A stretch of DNA of 49,703 bases from an uncultured Desulfobacterium sp. GTDB lineage: Bacteria; Desulfobacterota; DSM-4660; Desulfatiglandales; Desulfatiglandaceae. This document shows, piece by piece, positions 25,187 through 33,664 of the stretch. How positions within the stretch are numbered: the stretch's first letter is position 1; every line of letters begins with the position of its first letter. The notes beneath the pieces were generated by a model. The model had not been told where the DNA came from. It saw only the letters and a program-made list of their open reading frames with translations, and made no database searches. The DNA lies in the NCBI GenBank assembly GCA_900258555.1, contig LT984856.1:410836-460538 (forward strand), in the 5' to 3' direction. Position numbers and translations under genes: made by a program.

Positions 25187-25473
25187 AATATTCGAAACAT
25201 TTTAGGGGGGTTAAAAAGGCTTTCAGGCTGTGAGGCCTGTTTTTGATGGCGCATATTTTTATGTCATTACATGCAACGGCACCATAAGCCCGAAATTTTG
25301 GCCGAACAGCCCCAGAGGATGGAGCCCGCTTGAGACTTGGCCCTATGTGCCTGTTCGGCCATTATTCAGGGTAACGGGGGCGTGGCAGAAGCTCCAAAGA
25401 ATATTATGCGCAATCAAAAACAGGCCTCACAGCCTGAAAGCCTTTTTAACCCCCCTAAAATGTTTCGAATATT
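25187..25473. repeat. 287-bp element with perfect 61-bp inverted repeats
   Basis: The arms 25187-25247 and 25413-25473 are exact reverse complements over 61 bp. Similarity continues inward for several more bases with one mismatch. The 165-bp middle contains a further perfect 10-bp inverted pair, GGCCGAACAG (25300-25309) and CTGTTCGGCC (25351-25360). The right arm includes the last codons and stop of bioD; the left arm repeats those codons in the opposite orientation. Each arm also contains a CAGGC-GCCTG stem followed by TTTTT. It is either a MITE-like insertion or an inverted duplication of the bioD tail. Confidence 0.9.
25413..25440 (-). terminator. Rho-independent terminator after bioD
   Basis: Read on the minus strand after the bioD stop, CAGGC-TGTGAG-GCCTG is followed by TTTTT. 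This would end the biotin transcript. The same structure exists on the plus strand in the left repeat arm (about 25223-25245). Confidence 0.6.
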
Positions 25474-26165
25474 TTATTAATTATATCATAATATTTTTCT
25501 TGAGGCATTGAAAAATTCTCGATTTTACCGATCACTCCCGCAACCTGAATCCCGGAAAATATCTTTATTGATTCCATATTTTCACTAATCATATCAGGAG
25601 GTGTAGGCCTGTCACCCGGGTCTAAAAATATTATCCCCGTTGGCTCAATCCCCCTTTCTCTCAGGACTTTTATGGTAAGGAGGGTATGATTGATGGTGCC
25701 CAGACCTGCGCGGGCTGCGATAATTGGTCTTGATTCTGTGCGTTCTATCAGATCTATCATCAGCGTCCTCTGGTCTACGGGCACAAACAGCCCTCCTGCT
25801 CCCTCAAGGATGATGGGGCTGAAGTCTTTGGCCCTTGCCGCCAATGCCTGAATTACCTGTTCTGTTTTTATTTCCCTTTCCCTTCCTTCATCACGGGCCG
25901 CAAAATAAGGTGCCTTTGGGTTCTTAAAACAGTAAAGGACCGACTGAGCCGGATCTTTTCCCTTCAACTGCGCAATATTACTGTATATGAATCTCGCGTC
26001 GCTGTCTGTATCATAAGGATCATTGCACCCGGTCTGGAATGGTTTCATGTAGAATGGGGAAAGACCTTTGTAATAAAAATACTGCATGATGAGGAGAGAC
26101 AAGACCGTTTTACCCACTCCCGTATCCGTACCTGTAATAAAAAACCTGTCTGACTGATTATTCAA
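25455..26165 (-). CDS. bioD: dethiobiotin synthetase BioD
   Basis: BioD closes the ureido ring: 7,8-diaminopelargonate plus CO2 and ATP gives dethiobiotin. The 236-aa protein has the family N-terminus FFITGTDTGVGKTVLS, whose GTDTGVGKT is the P-loop, and the conserved LEGAGGLFVPV near residues 113-123. It starts at a TTG (26165) that overlaps the bioF stop by eight bases. It is the last gene of the biotin operon. Its final codons lie within the long inverted repeat. Confidence 0.95.
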   Translation of the reverse strand: MNNQSDRFFITGTDTGVGKTVLSLLIMQYFYYKGLSPFYMKPFQTGCNDPYDTDSDARFIYSNIAQLKGKDPAQSVLYCFKNPKAPYFAARDEGREREIKTEQVIQALAARAKDFSPIILEGAGGLFVPVDQRTLMIDLIERTESRPIIAARAGLGTINHTLLTIKVLRERGIEPTGIIFLDPGDRPTPPDMISENMESIKIFSGIQVAGVIGKIENFSMPQEKYYDIINKIFETF

Positions 26166-27303
26166 CGGCTGAAATCACCTCCTTTAAGGTATCAATGAAT
26201 AAGGCAACGTCTTCTTCCGTGTGGAGAGCGGTCATGCTGACCCTTAGTATCGCCTTGTTTACAGGCACAGTGGGAAACCTGGCAGGAAGGACAAAGATCC
26301 CTTTATCCAGAAGACGTCCGGCAACCGCGACAGCCCTGGATTCATTTCCAATCTCCACTGAAATGATATGGGCATCGCCATTTACTGAAAGACCGGCCCT
26401 TTTAAGTCCATCCCTCATCAAAAGACTCACATCCCTCAATTGGGCCCTCAGGCCGTCGCCCTTGTATATGATTTCAAGGATGTCAACGGCCGAGACCGCA
26501 TGGGCCTCAGGGAGGGTTGTTGTGTAGATCAGGGGGGATGAAAAATTGAAAAGATACTCCTTAAATTTATTGGGTAAGAGCACAAATGCCCCAAAAAGCC
26601 CCAGGGCCTTTCCAAAGGTTCCGACAGTGATATCGGCCACACTCCTTCCCAGGCCGCGGCCGCCTTCTCCAAGGGCACCCAGTGCGTGGGCCTCATCAAC
26701 GATACTCAAAAAGCCATATTGCCTTTTGACCTTTAGAAAGCCTTCCATATCAAGGAAGTCCCCATCCATGCTGAAAAGAGATTCAGTAATAACGGCAGTC
26801 TCGGTCTCGCGGTGTGCATCCAGTCTCTTTATAAGGTGTTTCATGGAATTATGATTATAGCCCATAAACCTTGCACCGCTTAAGGCCATCCCCTTTACAC
26901 TGCTTGCATGGATGTGTTTATCAAATATAATGGTGTCTCCTTTATCAAAGAAGGCAGTGAGGATGCCGATGTTTGCCTGGTATCCGCTGGGGAAAAACAA
27001 TGCATCTTCATAGCCGAAATATTTTGCATACTCGCCTTCCGCCCGGCATATGGCGGAAAAGTTGCCTGAAACCAGCCTGGATGAGGAAGACGACGTCCCA
27101 TATGTCTTGAAATTTTTTGCCACTTTATTTTGCAAGACAGATGATGTGCCGAGGCCGAGATAGTCATTGGATGCAAAGTTAAGGACCTTTTGATTACCCA
27201 AAAAAATATATTTGCCCTGCCTTTTTGTTATCTCGGGAGGGTTTCTGTAAAGGCCTGCCCTTTTCTGTGATGCTAATCTGACTTTAAATCGCTCTTCAAA
27301 CAT
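26158..27303 (-). CDS. bioF: 8-amino-7-oxononanoate synthase BioF
   Basis: A PLP-dependent alpha-oxoamine synthase that joins a pimeloyl thioester with L-alanine. The 381-aa protein shows NFASNDYLGLG, the glycine-rich SSSSRLVSGNF, IVDEAHALGALG with the PLP-ring Asp and His, and TFGKALGLFGAFV with the PLP-binding Lys. Its ATG lies inside the end of the preceding hotdog gene (31-bp overlap), which implies tight co-translation. Because the operon has its own ACP, the substrate is likely pimeloyl-ACP. Confidence 0.95.
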   Translation of the reverse strand: MFEERFKVRLASQKRAGLYRNPPEITKRQGKYIFLGNQKVLNFASNDYLGLGTSSVLQNKVAKNFKTYGTSSSSSRLVSGNFSAICRAEGEYAKYFGYEDALFFPSGYQANIGILTAFFDKGDTIIFDKHIHASSVKGMALSGARFMGYNHNSMKHLIKRLDAHRETETAVITESLFSMDGDFLDMEGFLKVKRQYGFLSIVDEAHALGALGEGGRGLGRSVADITVGTFGKALGLFGAFVLLPNKFKEYLFNFSSPLIYTTTLPEAHAVSAVDILEIIYKGDGLRAQLRDVSLLMRDGLKRAGLSVNGDAHIISVEIGNESRAVAVAGRLLDKGIFVLPARFPTVPVNKAILRVSMTALHTEEDVALFIDTLKEVISAVE

Positions 27304-27719
27304 GACAATAGATCTCGATAATGCACCTGCAGAATCTCTTTTTTGAAAATATTATCATAATCGGTTGTAGCAAATAAAAACTCACCCTCAAACCGGATAA
27401 TGCCATCCTGCATCGAACAAAGCATATAAGAAAAGGCAGATGAGCTGCGGCTGATAAGTTTCCCTGAGAGTGAATAGGCTCCGTTTAATTTCCCGATCGA
27501 AGGAGTACCGCACATGTTTATTTTCAGCAGAAATGCATGTTTTTCAAATTCTGTCAGAAAACGGACATGATAGGCCCCGAGCTGCGCAAGGGATTCTATC
27601 CCAAGATAAATAGGGGCGTCTGTATATCTCCTGGTCCCTTGGATATTTCCTGCATCCATCATATGGATTTTATCAACAAATATAAAGCCGTCCAGCCCCG
27701 TGTTTATGGTTATATCCAT
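27273..27719 (-). CDS. hotdog-fold FabA/FabZ-like dehydratase of the biotin operon (first hotdog)
   Basis: This 148-aa protein has the general layout of FabA/FabZ-type hotdog dehydratases: a central-helix region (APIYLGIESLAQLGAYHVRF, with Glu where the FabZ catalytic acid lies) and a strand pattern LLKINMCGTPSIG, then KLISRSSSAFSYML. The classical HFPG motif is missing, so it diverges from ordinary FabZ. It may form a heterodimer with the other hotdog protein, act as a thioesterase or gatekeeper, or be a dehydratase for a carboxylated or methylated chain. It lies nine bases after the ketosynthase stop. Confidence 0.65.
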   Translation of the reverse strand: MDITINTGLDGFIFVDKIHMMDAGNIQGTRRYTDAPIYLGIESLAQLGAYHVRFLTEFEKHAFLLKINMCGTPSIGKLNGAYSLSGKLISRSSSAFSYMLCSMQDGIIRFEGEFLFATTDYDNIFKKEILQVHYRDLLSCLKSDLKSD

Positions 27720-27728
27720 TTTATACAG

Positions 27729-28934
27729 TTATTGCCCCTTTATTATCAGCACGCCGTTCTGACCGCCGAATCCAAAGTTTTCCAGTAATATTGTACGTGC
27801 ATCAATATTCCGCCCCATGCGCACGAAATTAAGCTCCATATGGCAGGGATCAGTCAGATTTCTTATCTCAGGCCAGTAGTTGTTGCACATGCAAATCAAT
27901 GAAATTCCAAGCTCCAGTGCGCCACATGCGGCAGCCCCATGACCTATCCAGGACTTGATGGCTATCACGGGCGGCCCGTTGGCACCGAACAGCCTATGTA
28001 AAAGATGAGCCTCTGCCTCATCGTTAAGCTGGGTTCCTGTCCCGTGGGAAGATACAATATCAATATCTGATGGATTAACACCGGCCTCGGATATCGCCGC
28101 CCTGACGGCCTTTTCCGCCCAGGCTGCAGAGGGTTCAGGCGCAGTCATATTGTGTCCGTCTATGGAACTGCCAAAACCGCAGATTTCCGCGTATATTTCG
28201 GCGCCGCGTCTTTTGGCATGATCCATCTCTTCGAGAAGAAAGACGGCCCCCCCTTCTCCAGGGACAAAACCCTTCCTTTTGCTGTCAAACGGTCTCATGG
28301 CCTTGTCAGCTTCGCCGGACCCGGTATAAAGCGCATTTGCCTTTTTGTAGGCAAGTATCCCCCCCCTGCTCAATCTGGAATCCCCTCCGCCGGCAAGGGC
28401 CAGGTCAAGGTAACCGCACCTTATCTTTCTGAAGGCCTCACCAATGGCCATGACAGATGCTGCGCATGCGGTGTTTACAGTCAGATTTTCACCATGGATG
28501 CCGGCGTACATGGCAATAGCAGAGGCGGCGGTATTCGGGAGAAACCTCAACATCCAAAGGGCCATCAGGTCCTTTCTGTCCATTTCGCCTTCCTGAATTT
28601 CGAAAAACTCACCCCCGATATCCAGATTGGGACCTGTTCCCATAAAAAGACCCGCGTTTGATAAGAGATCCTTATTAATCCCCGAACTTCTTATTGCATC
28701 AACAGCCGATGCCACACAGAACTGACTCCCCCTGTTCAGGTAACGCCTCTCTTTGAATGACCCTGTATATGATTTGATATTGAAATCATTTACAGGGGAT
28801 ATCACCACATGGTCATCAAATGACGGCCTGGAAAAAGACACTCCTCCTCTTTTGAGATTGTTAATGATCTGTTCCCCTGAAAATCCCAGAGATGAACAAA
28901 TACCGATACCAGTTATTGCAACTTTTCGTGACAT
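27729..28934 (-). CDS. FabF-like beta-ketoacyl-ACP synthase of the biotin operon
   Basis: A 401-aa condensing enzyme with the Cys-His-His triad of FabB/FabF proteins: active Cys in VNTACAASVMAIG, His in SSHGTGTQLND and His in KSWIGHGAAACGALE. It should extend an acyl chain on ACP with malonyl-ACP. Its place between bioA and bioF, beside a private ACP and reductase, points to pimeloyl chain building rather than bulk lipid synthesis. The gap of 79 bp to the nitroreductase gene carries CCCGTAA/CCCGCAA heptamers (about 28979-29004). Confidence 0.9.
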   Translation of the reverse strand: MSRKVAITGIGICSSLGFSGEQIINNLKRGGVSFSRPSFDDHVVISPVNDFNIKSYTGSFKERRYLNRGSQFCVASAVDAIRSSGINKDLLSNAGLFMGTGPNLDIGGEFFEIQEGEMDRKDLMALWMLRFLPNTAASAIAMYAGIHGENLTVNTACAASVMAIGEAFRKIRCGYLDLALAGGGDSRLSRGGILAYKKANALYTGSGEADKAMRPFDSKRKGFVPGEGGAVFLLEEMDHAKRRGAEIYAEICGFGSSIDGHNMTAPEPSAAWAEKAVRAAISEAGVNPSDIDIVSSHGTGTQLNDEAEAHLLHRLFGANGPPVIAIKSWIGHGAAACGALELGISLICMCNNYWPEIRNLTDPCHMELNFVRMGRNIDARTILLENFGFGGQNGVLIIKGQ

Positions 28935-29013
28935 GATAAAAGACGGTATAGGTTAAATCATTTGCCTTACCGATCCAAACCCGTAACTCGCAACCCGCAA
29001 CCCGTCCCCCTCC

Positions 29014-29649
29014 TTACACCGTCCTATACACCTCATAAACGGTCTTTCGTTGAATAGGGCCCGGGGTTTCATCCGGGAACCCGACCGTTATCAGGCACCT
29101 GATGTCAAGATCACCTATACCAAGGATATTCTCCACATTTGAGATAAACACCAGCGGGGCTGTCAGTATACACGAGCCGAGGCCGAGTTCTTCTCCTTTC
29201 AGGATGAATGCCTGTAACGCAAGGCCGATGGTGATGTCCAGGTCCTTTCTGTCATATCTTTCAATCAGCCCGGCCTCAAAGAGTTTTCTTGAAAAACCGG
29301 TTGTAGCTTTTAGGGTACCTGCGGCAAAAAGGAGCGGGGCATTGAACATGAATTCAGAAAACCTGTAATAGCTTGTTATCCAATTCTTCAGCCTCTTTGG
29401 TCCATTACGCTCTTCCAGGGTGTCGAACAGACGCTGGCGGCCCAGGGCCATGTTCTCATGGAGTCTGTCTCTTATCCCGGATGAATTGACTTTTAGAAAT
29501 CGAACAGGCTGTGTATTGGATGGGGACGGGACCATTGCAGCAGAGAGGATCATCATTTCTATCCATTGCTCAGGCGGTGTATCGGTCTTGTATTTTCTGA
29601 TACTCCTCCTCTTGTTCACCAGTTCATCAAATGATATTATCCTATCCAT
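29014..29649 (-). CDS. nitroreductase-family flavoprotein of the biotin operon
   Basis: This 211-aa protein is in the FMN-dependent nitroreductase superfamily. It starts FDELVNKRRSIRKYKTDTPP (FMN-contacting Arg residues) and has MVPSPSNTQPVRFL and LGLGSCILTAP. The true substrate is unknown. No FabI/FabK/FabL/FabV-type enoyl reductase is in the operon, so a role as the enoyl-thioester reductase or another redox step in pimelate synthesis is an inference. Its ATG overlaps the ACP stop by eight bases, so it belongs to the operon. Confidence 0.82.
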   Translation of the reverse strand: MDRIISFDELVNKRRSIRKYKTDTPPEQWIEMMILSAAMVPSPSNTQPVRFLKVNSSGIRDRLHENMALGRQRLFDTLEERNGPKRLKNWITSYYRFSEFMFNAPLLFAAGTLKATTGFSRKLFEAGLIERYDRKDLDITIGLALQAFILKGEELGLGSCILTAPLVFISNVENILGIGDLDIRCLITVGFPDETPGPIQRKTVYEVYRTV

Positions 29650-30013
29650 TTACCCTGCGCCATTCCACGTAACTGACCAGATCCTTCACCTTGAGCGTGG
29701 GACCTCCTTCCAGGTCAGACACGATATCTGCTATCCTGTCTCTTTTTAAAAAAGGCAACCTCTCCGCCAGATATCGAACCACGTCTGTCTTGTTTTCCGC
29801 GGCCTCAGTCACATGGTCCCTCAACCTCAGGAGAAAGATATCGGCGTCATTGACCTCGATGTTAAAAGCAGCGTTCAATGATACGGCCATTTCCAGTAAA
29901 TCAATAGACTCAGCTCCCAGTTCCCTGACAATGTATGCCTCCGGCAGTATATCCTTGACTTCCATGTCAAGTATATCCGCCAACAGGCGTTTTATTACTT
30001 CAAGTACTTCCAT
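29642..30013 (-). CDS. acyl carrier protein with long C-terminal extension, biotin operon
   Basis: A 123-aa carrier protein. The phosphopantetheine Ser lies in LGAESIDLLEM (around residue 36), where the common DSL is replaced by ESI. Flanking helices fit an ACP (VIKRLLADILDMEVKDILPE). It is longer than a normal ACP (about 78 aa); the last 50 or so residues (PFLKRDRIADIVSD to the end) form an extra helical region. It overlaps the SDR stop (TAATG) and the nitroreductase start. It most likely carries the growing pimeloyl chain. Confidence 0.82.
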   Translation of the reverse strand: MEVLEVIKRLLADILDMEVKDILPEAYIVRELGAESIDLLEMAVSLNAAFNIEVNDADIFLLRLRDHVTEAAENKTDVVRYLAERLPFLKRDRIADIVSDLEGGPTLKVKDLVSYVEWRRVNG

Positions 30014-30756
30014 TACTTCCCCGCAGTAAGTCCCCCGTCCAGTGAGATCTCTGTCGCATTAAATCCCCTGGCGCTCTCAGAAAGATAAAACAGGATCGTT
30101 TCCGCAACCTCTTTTGATGTCAATGCCCTCTTTATCGGGACCCTGCCGATGGATGCGTCCGGATCTTTCCGGATAAACTCCCTGCCGCGACCCCCATCTA
30201 TGTAGCCAGGCCTCAATGTAACCGTTGTAATCCCGCTGCCTGCCAACTCCAGGCCTAAATTTTTGTAAAGCGCCTCTGATGCAAGCTTCGCAGCACAGTA
30301 AAACCCCTGCCCAGGATTTGGCCTGACGGCTGCTGATGATGATATATATACAAGCCTGCCCCTTTTTTGAACCAACATCATCCTTACAACCCTTCTCAAT
30401 ACCTCAGCGCGAAATGAGATATTTTGATTGAAATACCTGTAGATATCGTCAGGATCAACTGATGCTATCAGACATTCAAGATCACTCTGTACAAAATCAA
30501 CCATGAAATCCGGGCAGGCGGCATCTTCCTTGAATATCTGAACCAGAGAGGCGCGGTCACTGAAATCAAGAAAGGAGGTGCCATACCTTCCAGCAAAATC
30601 CTTAAGTACATCAGATATCCGGGCCTGACCTTTTTTGCTTCTGTATGTAAGCACAGGGAAAAACCCGGCCTTTATCATAAGTTCAGCCAGACACAAGGCC
30701 ATATCACAACTTCCGCCAAGGATGAGGGCTCGCGTTCCTGAAAACTCAAGATTCAT
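30013..30756 (-). CDS. SDR-family 3-oxoacyl-ACP reductase-like enzyme, biotin operon
   Basis: A 247-aa short-chain dehydrogenase/reductase. The cofactor loop is ALILGGSCDMALCLAE, a variant of TGxxxGIG. The catalytic Ser and Tyr-x3-Lys are in VYISSSAA and GFYCAAKLASEAL, and LRPGYIDGG follows. It probably reduces the 3-oxoacyl-ACP made by the operon's ketosynthase. It overlaps the preceding hotdog gene by four bases (ATGA) and the ACP by one. Confidence 0.88.
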   Translation of the reverse strand: MNLEFSGTRALILGGSCDMALCLAELMIKAGFFPVLTYRSKKGQARISDVLKDFAGRYGTSFLDFSDRASLVQIFKEDAACPDFMVDFVQSDLECLIASVDPDDIYRYFNQNISFRAEVLRRVVRMMLVQKRGRLVYISSSAAVRPNPGQGFYCAAKLASEALYKNLGLELAGSGITTVTLRPGYIDGGRGREFIRKDPDASIGRVPIKRALTSKEVAETILFYLSESARGFNATEISLDGGLTAGK

Positions 30757-31049
30757 TTGTCTATAACACCTGTAACAAGGATCTTTGATTTATCAGAGGT
30801 GCCGTCATAGAGCCTGCACCTCAATTGATCCTGGAAGGTCTCCATTATATAGAAATGCCGACCAGGGGGGACAAACTTCCTGAATTTAAAATCCTTGACT
30901 GTGTAGCCGTCTTTCAGGAGCCCTGCCCTCTTCCCTGCCTCAACAAATCCTTCCGCTATAACACTTCCAGGAACCACAGGATTTCCAGGGAAATGATCCT
31001 TGTAGATCTTGTCAGAAGGATCAAAATAGAATGCACCCTCGATTTTCAT
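30753..31049 (-). CDS. FabZ-like 3-hydroxyacyl-ACP dehydratase, biotin operon (second hotdog)
   Basis: A hotdog-fold protein of about 98 aa (ATG 31049 with AAGGTG upstream; TTG 31079 would add ten residues). It has the FabZ active-site motif DHFPGNPVVPG with catalytic His and the acid in AEGFVEAG. It should dehydrate the 3-hydroxyacyl-ACP formed by the SDR. It is short compared with FabZ (about 145 aa), so the pair of hotdog genes in this operon may share one function. Confidence 0.8.
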   Translation of the reverse strand: MKIEGAFYFDPSDKIYKDHFPGNPVVPGSVIAEGFVEAGKRAGLLKDGYTVKDFKFRKFVPPGRHFYIMETFQDQLRCRLYDGTSDKSKILVTGVIDK

Positions 31050-31078
31050 GTCACCTTTTAACCATGTTAGCTTCTTCA

Positions 31079-31114
31079 ACTATTTTAACTCTTTCAACTA
31101 TTTTAACTCTTTCA
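31079..31114. repeat. short tandem repeat AACTATTTTAACTCTTTC
   Basis: Two and a half copies of an 18-bp unit lie between bioA and the FabZ-like gene. It is a low-complexity spacer with no evident gene or regulatory site. Confidence 0.7.
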
Positions 31115-32491
31115 ACTTCTCCCTTCCTCCGTCACCTCATGAATTGCGTCATAGGTAACATCACAGATCCTGTCCAATTCTTCCATTGAAACAGCAAGTG
31201 CCGGCATAAGCACGATCACATCGCCAAGGGGTCTCATAATCAGCCCACGACTTCTGGCCTTCATTATTACCCTGTGGCCCATCCTCAGCCTTGGCGGATA
31301 TGGTTCTTTGGTCTCCTTGTCCGCCACAAGCTCAATTCCTATTATTATTCCGCACTGTCTTACGTCCCCCACATGGTCCAGTGACTTAAATGCCTCCAGC
31401 CTTTCCGAAAGATGCTCTATCTTAGCCTCCAACTTCTCCAGCACCCGTTCTTCTTCGAATATCTCAAGGTTTGCAATGGCTGCGGCACAGGCAAGGGGGT
31501 TTCCTGTATATGTATGGCCGTGGAAGAATGTCTTAAACTCGTCATATTCACCCAGAAACCCTTCAAAGATCTTCTCTGTGGTCATGGTGGCTGCAAGAGG
31601 GAGATAGCCGCCTGAAATACCCTTTGCAAGTGCAAGGATATCGGGAGAAACATCTTCATGCTCGCAGGCGAACATCTTTCCTGTCTTTCCAAAACCCACT
31701 GCCACTTCATCGGCAATCATTGTTATACCGTATCTTGTGCAGAGTTCCCTGACTCCTTTGAGATAGCCCCGTGGGTGAACCAGGATACCTGCGGCCCCCT
31801 GCACAAGGGGCTCCATCACCAGGCCGGCTATCCTGTCTGAGTCGGCCTTTATGATATTTTCCAGGGTGTTCAGGCATTCAAGTCCGCATGAGGGAAACGT
31901 CTTACTATAAGTGCAGCGATAACAGTATGGGGATTCTGTCTTAAGCGTTTCAAAGAGGAGTGGCCTGTATGTAGCATGAAACAGATCTATGCCTCCCACG
32001 CTTACGGATCCGATGGTATCACCGTGGTAGGCGTTGGTGACAGAGATGAACTTGGTCTTTGCCGGATCGCCGTCTGCTGCCTGTTGCTGATATTGAAATG
32101 CGATCTTTACAGCTATCTCTACAGCGGTAGATCCGCTGTCAGAATAAAATACCCTGGTCAATCCCCTGGGGGCGATTTCAACGAGTTTCTTTGCAAGCCT
32201 GATGGCTGGTATATTGGACAGACCCAGCATGGTGGAATGGGCGATATAATTTAACTGGTTTCTTATTGCCGCATCAATCTTTTCCTTTCTGTGACCGTGT
32301 ACATTGGTCCAGAGCGAAGAAACCCCATCCAGGTATTCATTACCGTAGATATCCTTGAGCACGCATCCGGAACCGCGCTCGATAATCAATGGGGGCTGTC
32401 TCAAGTGTTCCCTCATCTGGGTAAACGGCGGCCAGATATATCTCCTGTCATCTTCTTCCAGTTGTCTGTTGCGTTCCTCTAAGGTTTTCAT
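31112..32491 (-). CDS. bioA: adenosylmethionine-8-amino-7-oxononanoate aminotransferase BioA
   Basis: A PLP class-III aminotransferase making 7,8-diaminopelargonate, with AdoMet as usual amino donor. The 459-aa protein begins IWPPFTQM after a short leader and has [52 protein letters not shown] (PLP Asp) and [20 protein letters not shown] (PLP Lys). I choose ATG 32491 because GGAGAGG lies nine bases upstream and it clears the bioB stop; an ATG at 32509 would place its ribosome site too close. Confidence 0.95.
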   Translation of the reverse strand: MKTLEERNRQLEEDDRRYIWPPFTQMREHLRQPPLIIERGSGCVLKDIYGNEYLDGVSSLWTNVHGHRKEKIDAAIRNQLNYIAHSTMLGLSNIPAIRLAKKLVEIAPRGLTRVFYSDSGSTAVEIAVKIAFQYQQQAADGDPAKTKFISVTNAYHGDTIGSVSVGGIDLFHATYRPLLFETLKTESPYCYRCTYSKTFPSCGLECLNTLENIIKADSDRIAGLVMEPLVQGAAGILVHPRGYLKGVRELCTRYGITMIADEVAVGFGKTGKMFACEHEDVSPDILALAKGISGGYLPLAATMTTEKIFEGFLGEYDEFKTFFHGHTYTGNPLACAAAIANLEIFEEERVLEKLEAKIEHLSERLEAFKSLDHVGDVRQCGIIIGIELVADKETKEPYPPRLRMGHRVIMKARSRGLIMRPLGDVIVLMPALAVSMEELDRICDVTYDAIHEVTEEGRS

Positions 32492-32516
32492 ATCCACAGA
32501 CCTCTCCATCCCTCCT

Positions 32517-33518
32517 TCACCCTTCTGCCCTAATTCTTCTTTCAATCTCAAGTCTCATATCCCGGATCATTTCAATATCCATTTCAGCGCTTCGACCCTT
32601 GGTGGTCAGATAATCGCCTATCATTACCCCGTTTGCACCTGCAAGGAAGATCCAGGACTGGAAATCCTTGAGGGTCCGCTCCCTTCCGCCGCATATGGTG
32701 ATATCCTTTTGCGGGTTTATTATCCTGAAAAGTGCAATCGTCTTCAGTGCCTCCATCGGAGAAAGGAGACCTCTATCCTGCATGGGGGTACCGGCAATGG
32801 GGTTTAAAAAGTTTATCGGTATGGAATCTATATCAAGATCCCTGACGGTAATGGCCAACTCCACCCTCTGCTCCCAGGACTCTCCCAGACCCATGATCCC
32901 TCCGGAGCAAACCCTGAGTCCTGCGGACCTGGCGATTTTTATTGTCTCTATGTCTTCTTCATATTGGTGTGTGGTGCATATATGGCTAAAGTAGCTCCGT
33001 GAGGTCTCAAGATTATGGTGATATGATGTGATCCCGCTTTCTTTCAACCGGCGGGCCATAGGTTCTGTCAGTCTTCCAAGGGATGCGCAGACACTCAGAT
33101 CGGTCTTTCGCCTGATCTCCTCCGCGGCTCGACAGATGGCCTCCACCTCTTTTTCCTTCATGGCAAAACCGCTTGTCACCATGGAATACATTGTGGCACC
33201 CGCCTCCCGCATACGGATGGCAGTGCCGACCAGGGTATCCTTATCCAATATGGGATATGTGGAGATCCCTGTCTTATGATGGCCCGATTGGGCGCAAAAG
33301 GCGCAGTCTTCAGAGCAATATCCCGACTTGGCATTGATTATGGAGCAGGTGAACACCCTATTGCCTTTAAACCTGTATCGGATCCTGGAGGCGGTTACCA
33401 ACAGCTCATTGGTATCATCCTGAAGACCTGCGAGGGAGCATGCCTCTTCATAAGATATGCTATATCCCGGCTCTTCAAGGGCCTTTTCAGTTATAATCGC
33501 CATTGCCTTATCAGTCAT
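32517..33518 (-). CDS. bioB: biotin synthase BioB
   Basis: A radical SAM enzyme that inserts sulfur into dethiobiotin. The protein of about 333 aa has the SAM-cluster motif [11 protein letters not shown] (C-x3-C-x2-C), then [19 protein letters not shown] and GGIMGLGE, all typical of BioB. The start is taken at ATG 33518 (AAGGA five bases upstream); ATG 33524 is equally in frame. It is the first gene of the biotin operon, with the BirA operator about 85-120 bp upstream. Confidence 0.96.
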   Translation of the reverse strand: MTDKAMAIITEKALEEPGYSISYEEACSLAGLQDDTNELLVTASRIRYRFKGNRVFTCSIINAKSGYCSEDCAFCAQSGHHKTGISTYPILDKDTLVGTAIRMREAGATMYSMVTSGFAMKEKEVEAICRAAEEIRRKTDLSVCASLGRLTEPMARRLKESGITSYHHNLETSRSYFSHICTTHQYEEDIETIKIARSAGLRVCSGGIMGLGESWEQRVELAITVRDLDIDSIPINFLNPIAGTPMQDRGLLSPMEALKTIALFRIINPQKDITICGGRERTLKDFQSWIFLAGANGVMIGDYLTTKGRSAEMDIEMIRDMRLEIERRIRAEG

Positions 33519-33605
33519 GATCATCCTTATTTTATCCTGCCGAAATTGCCATTCACATCAATCCAATAAGAGGGTTGGCGTTCCTATATCAAAGGTGAGG
33601 AATTA

Positions 33606-33638
33606 TTGTCAACCATTAACTATATTCCTGGTTGACAA
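33606..33638. promoter_or_regulatory. BirA operator between bioB and birA
   Basis: TTGTCAACC (33606-33614), a 15-bp spacer and GGTTGACAA (33630-33638) form a perfect 9+9 inverted repeat. This is the known architecture of BirA binding sites (TTGTNAACC-N14/15-GGTTNACAA). Its place in the divergent bioB-birA gap means biotinoyl-AMP-bound BirA likely represses bioB and possibly its own gene. Confidence 0.93.
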
Positions 33639-33664
33639 ATGAGGGTGGACTCCGCTAAGAAGAA

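Noticed and set aside
28152-28661. Plus-strand open frame of 169 codons opposite the ketosynthase
   Set aside because: The ketosynthase triad on the minus strand is clear; the other frame is a shadow.
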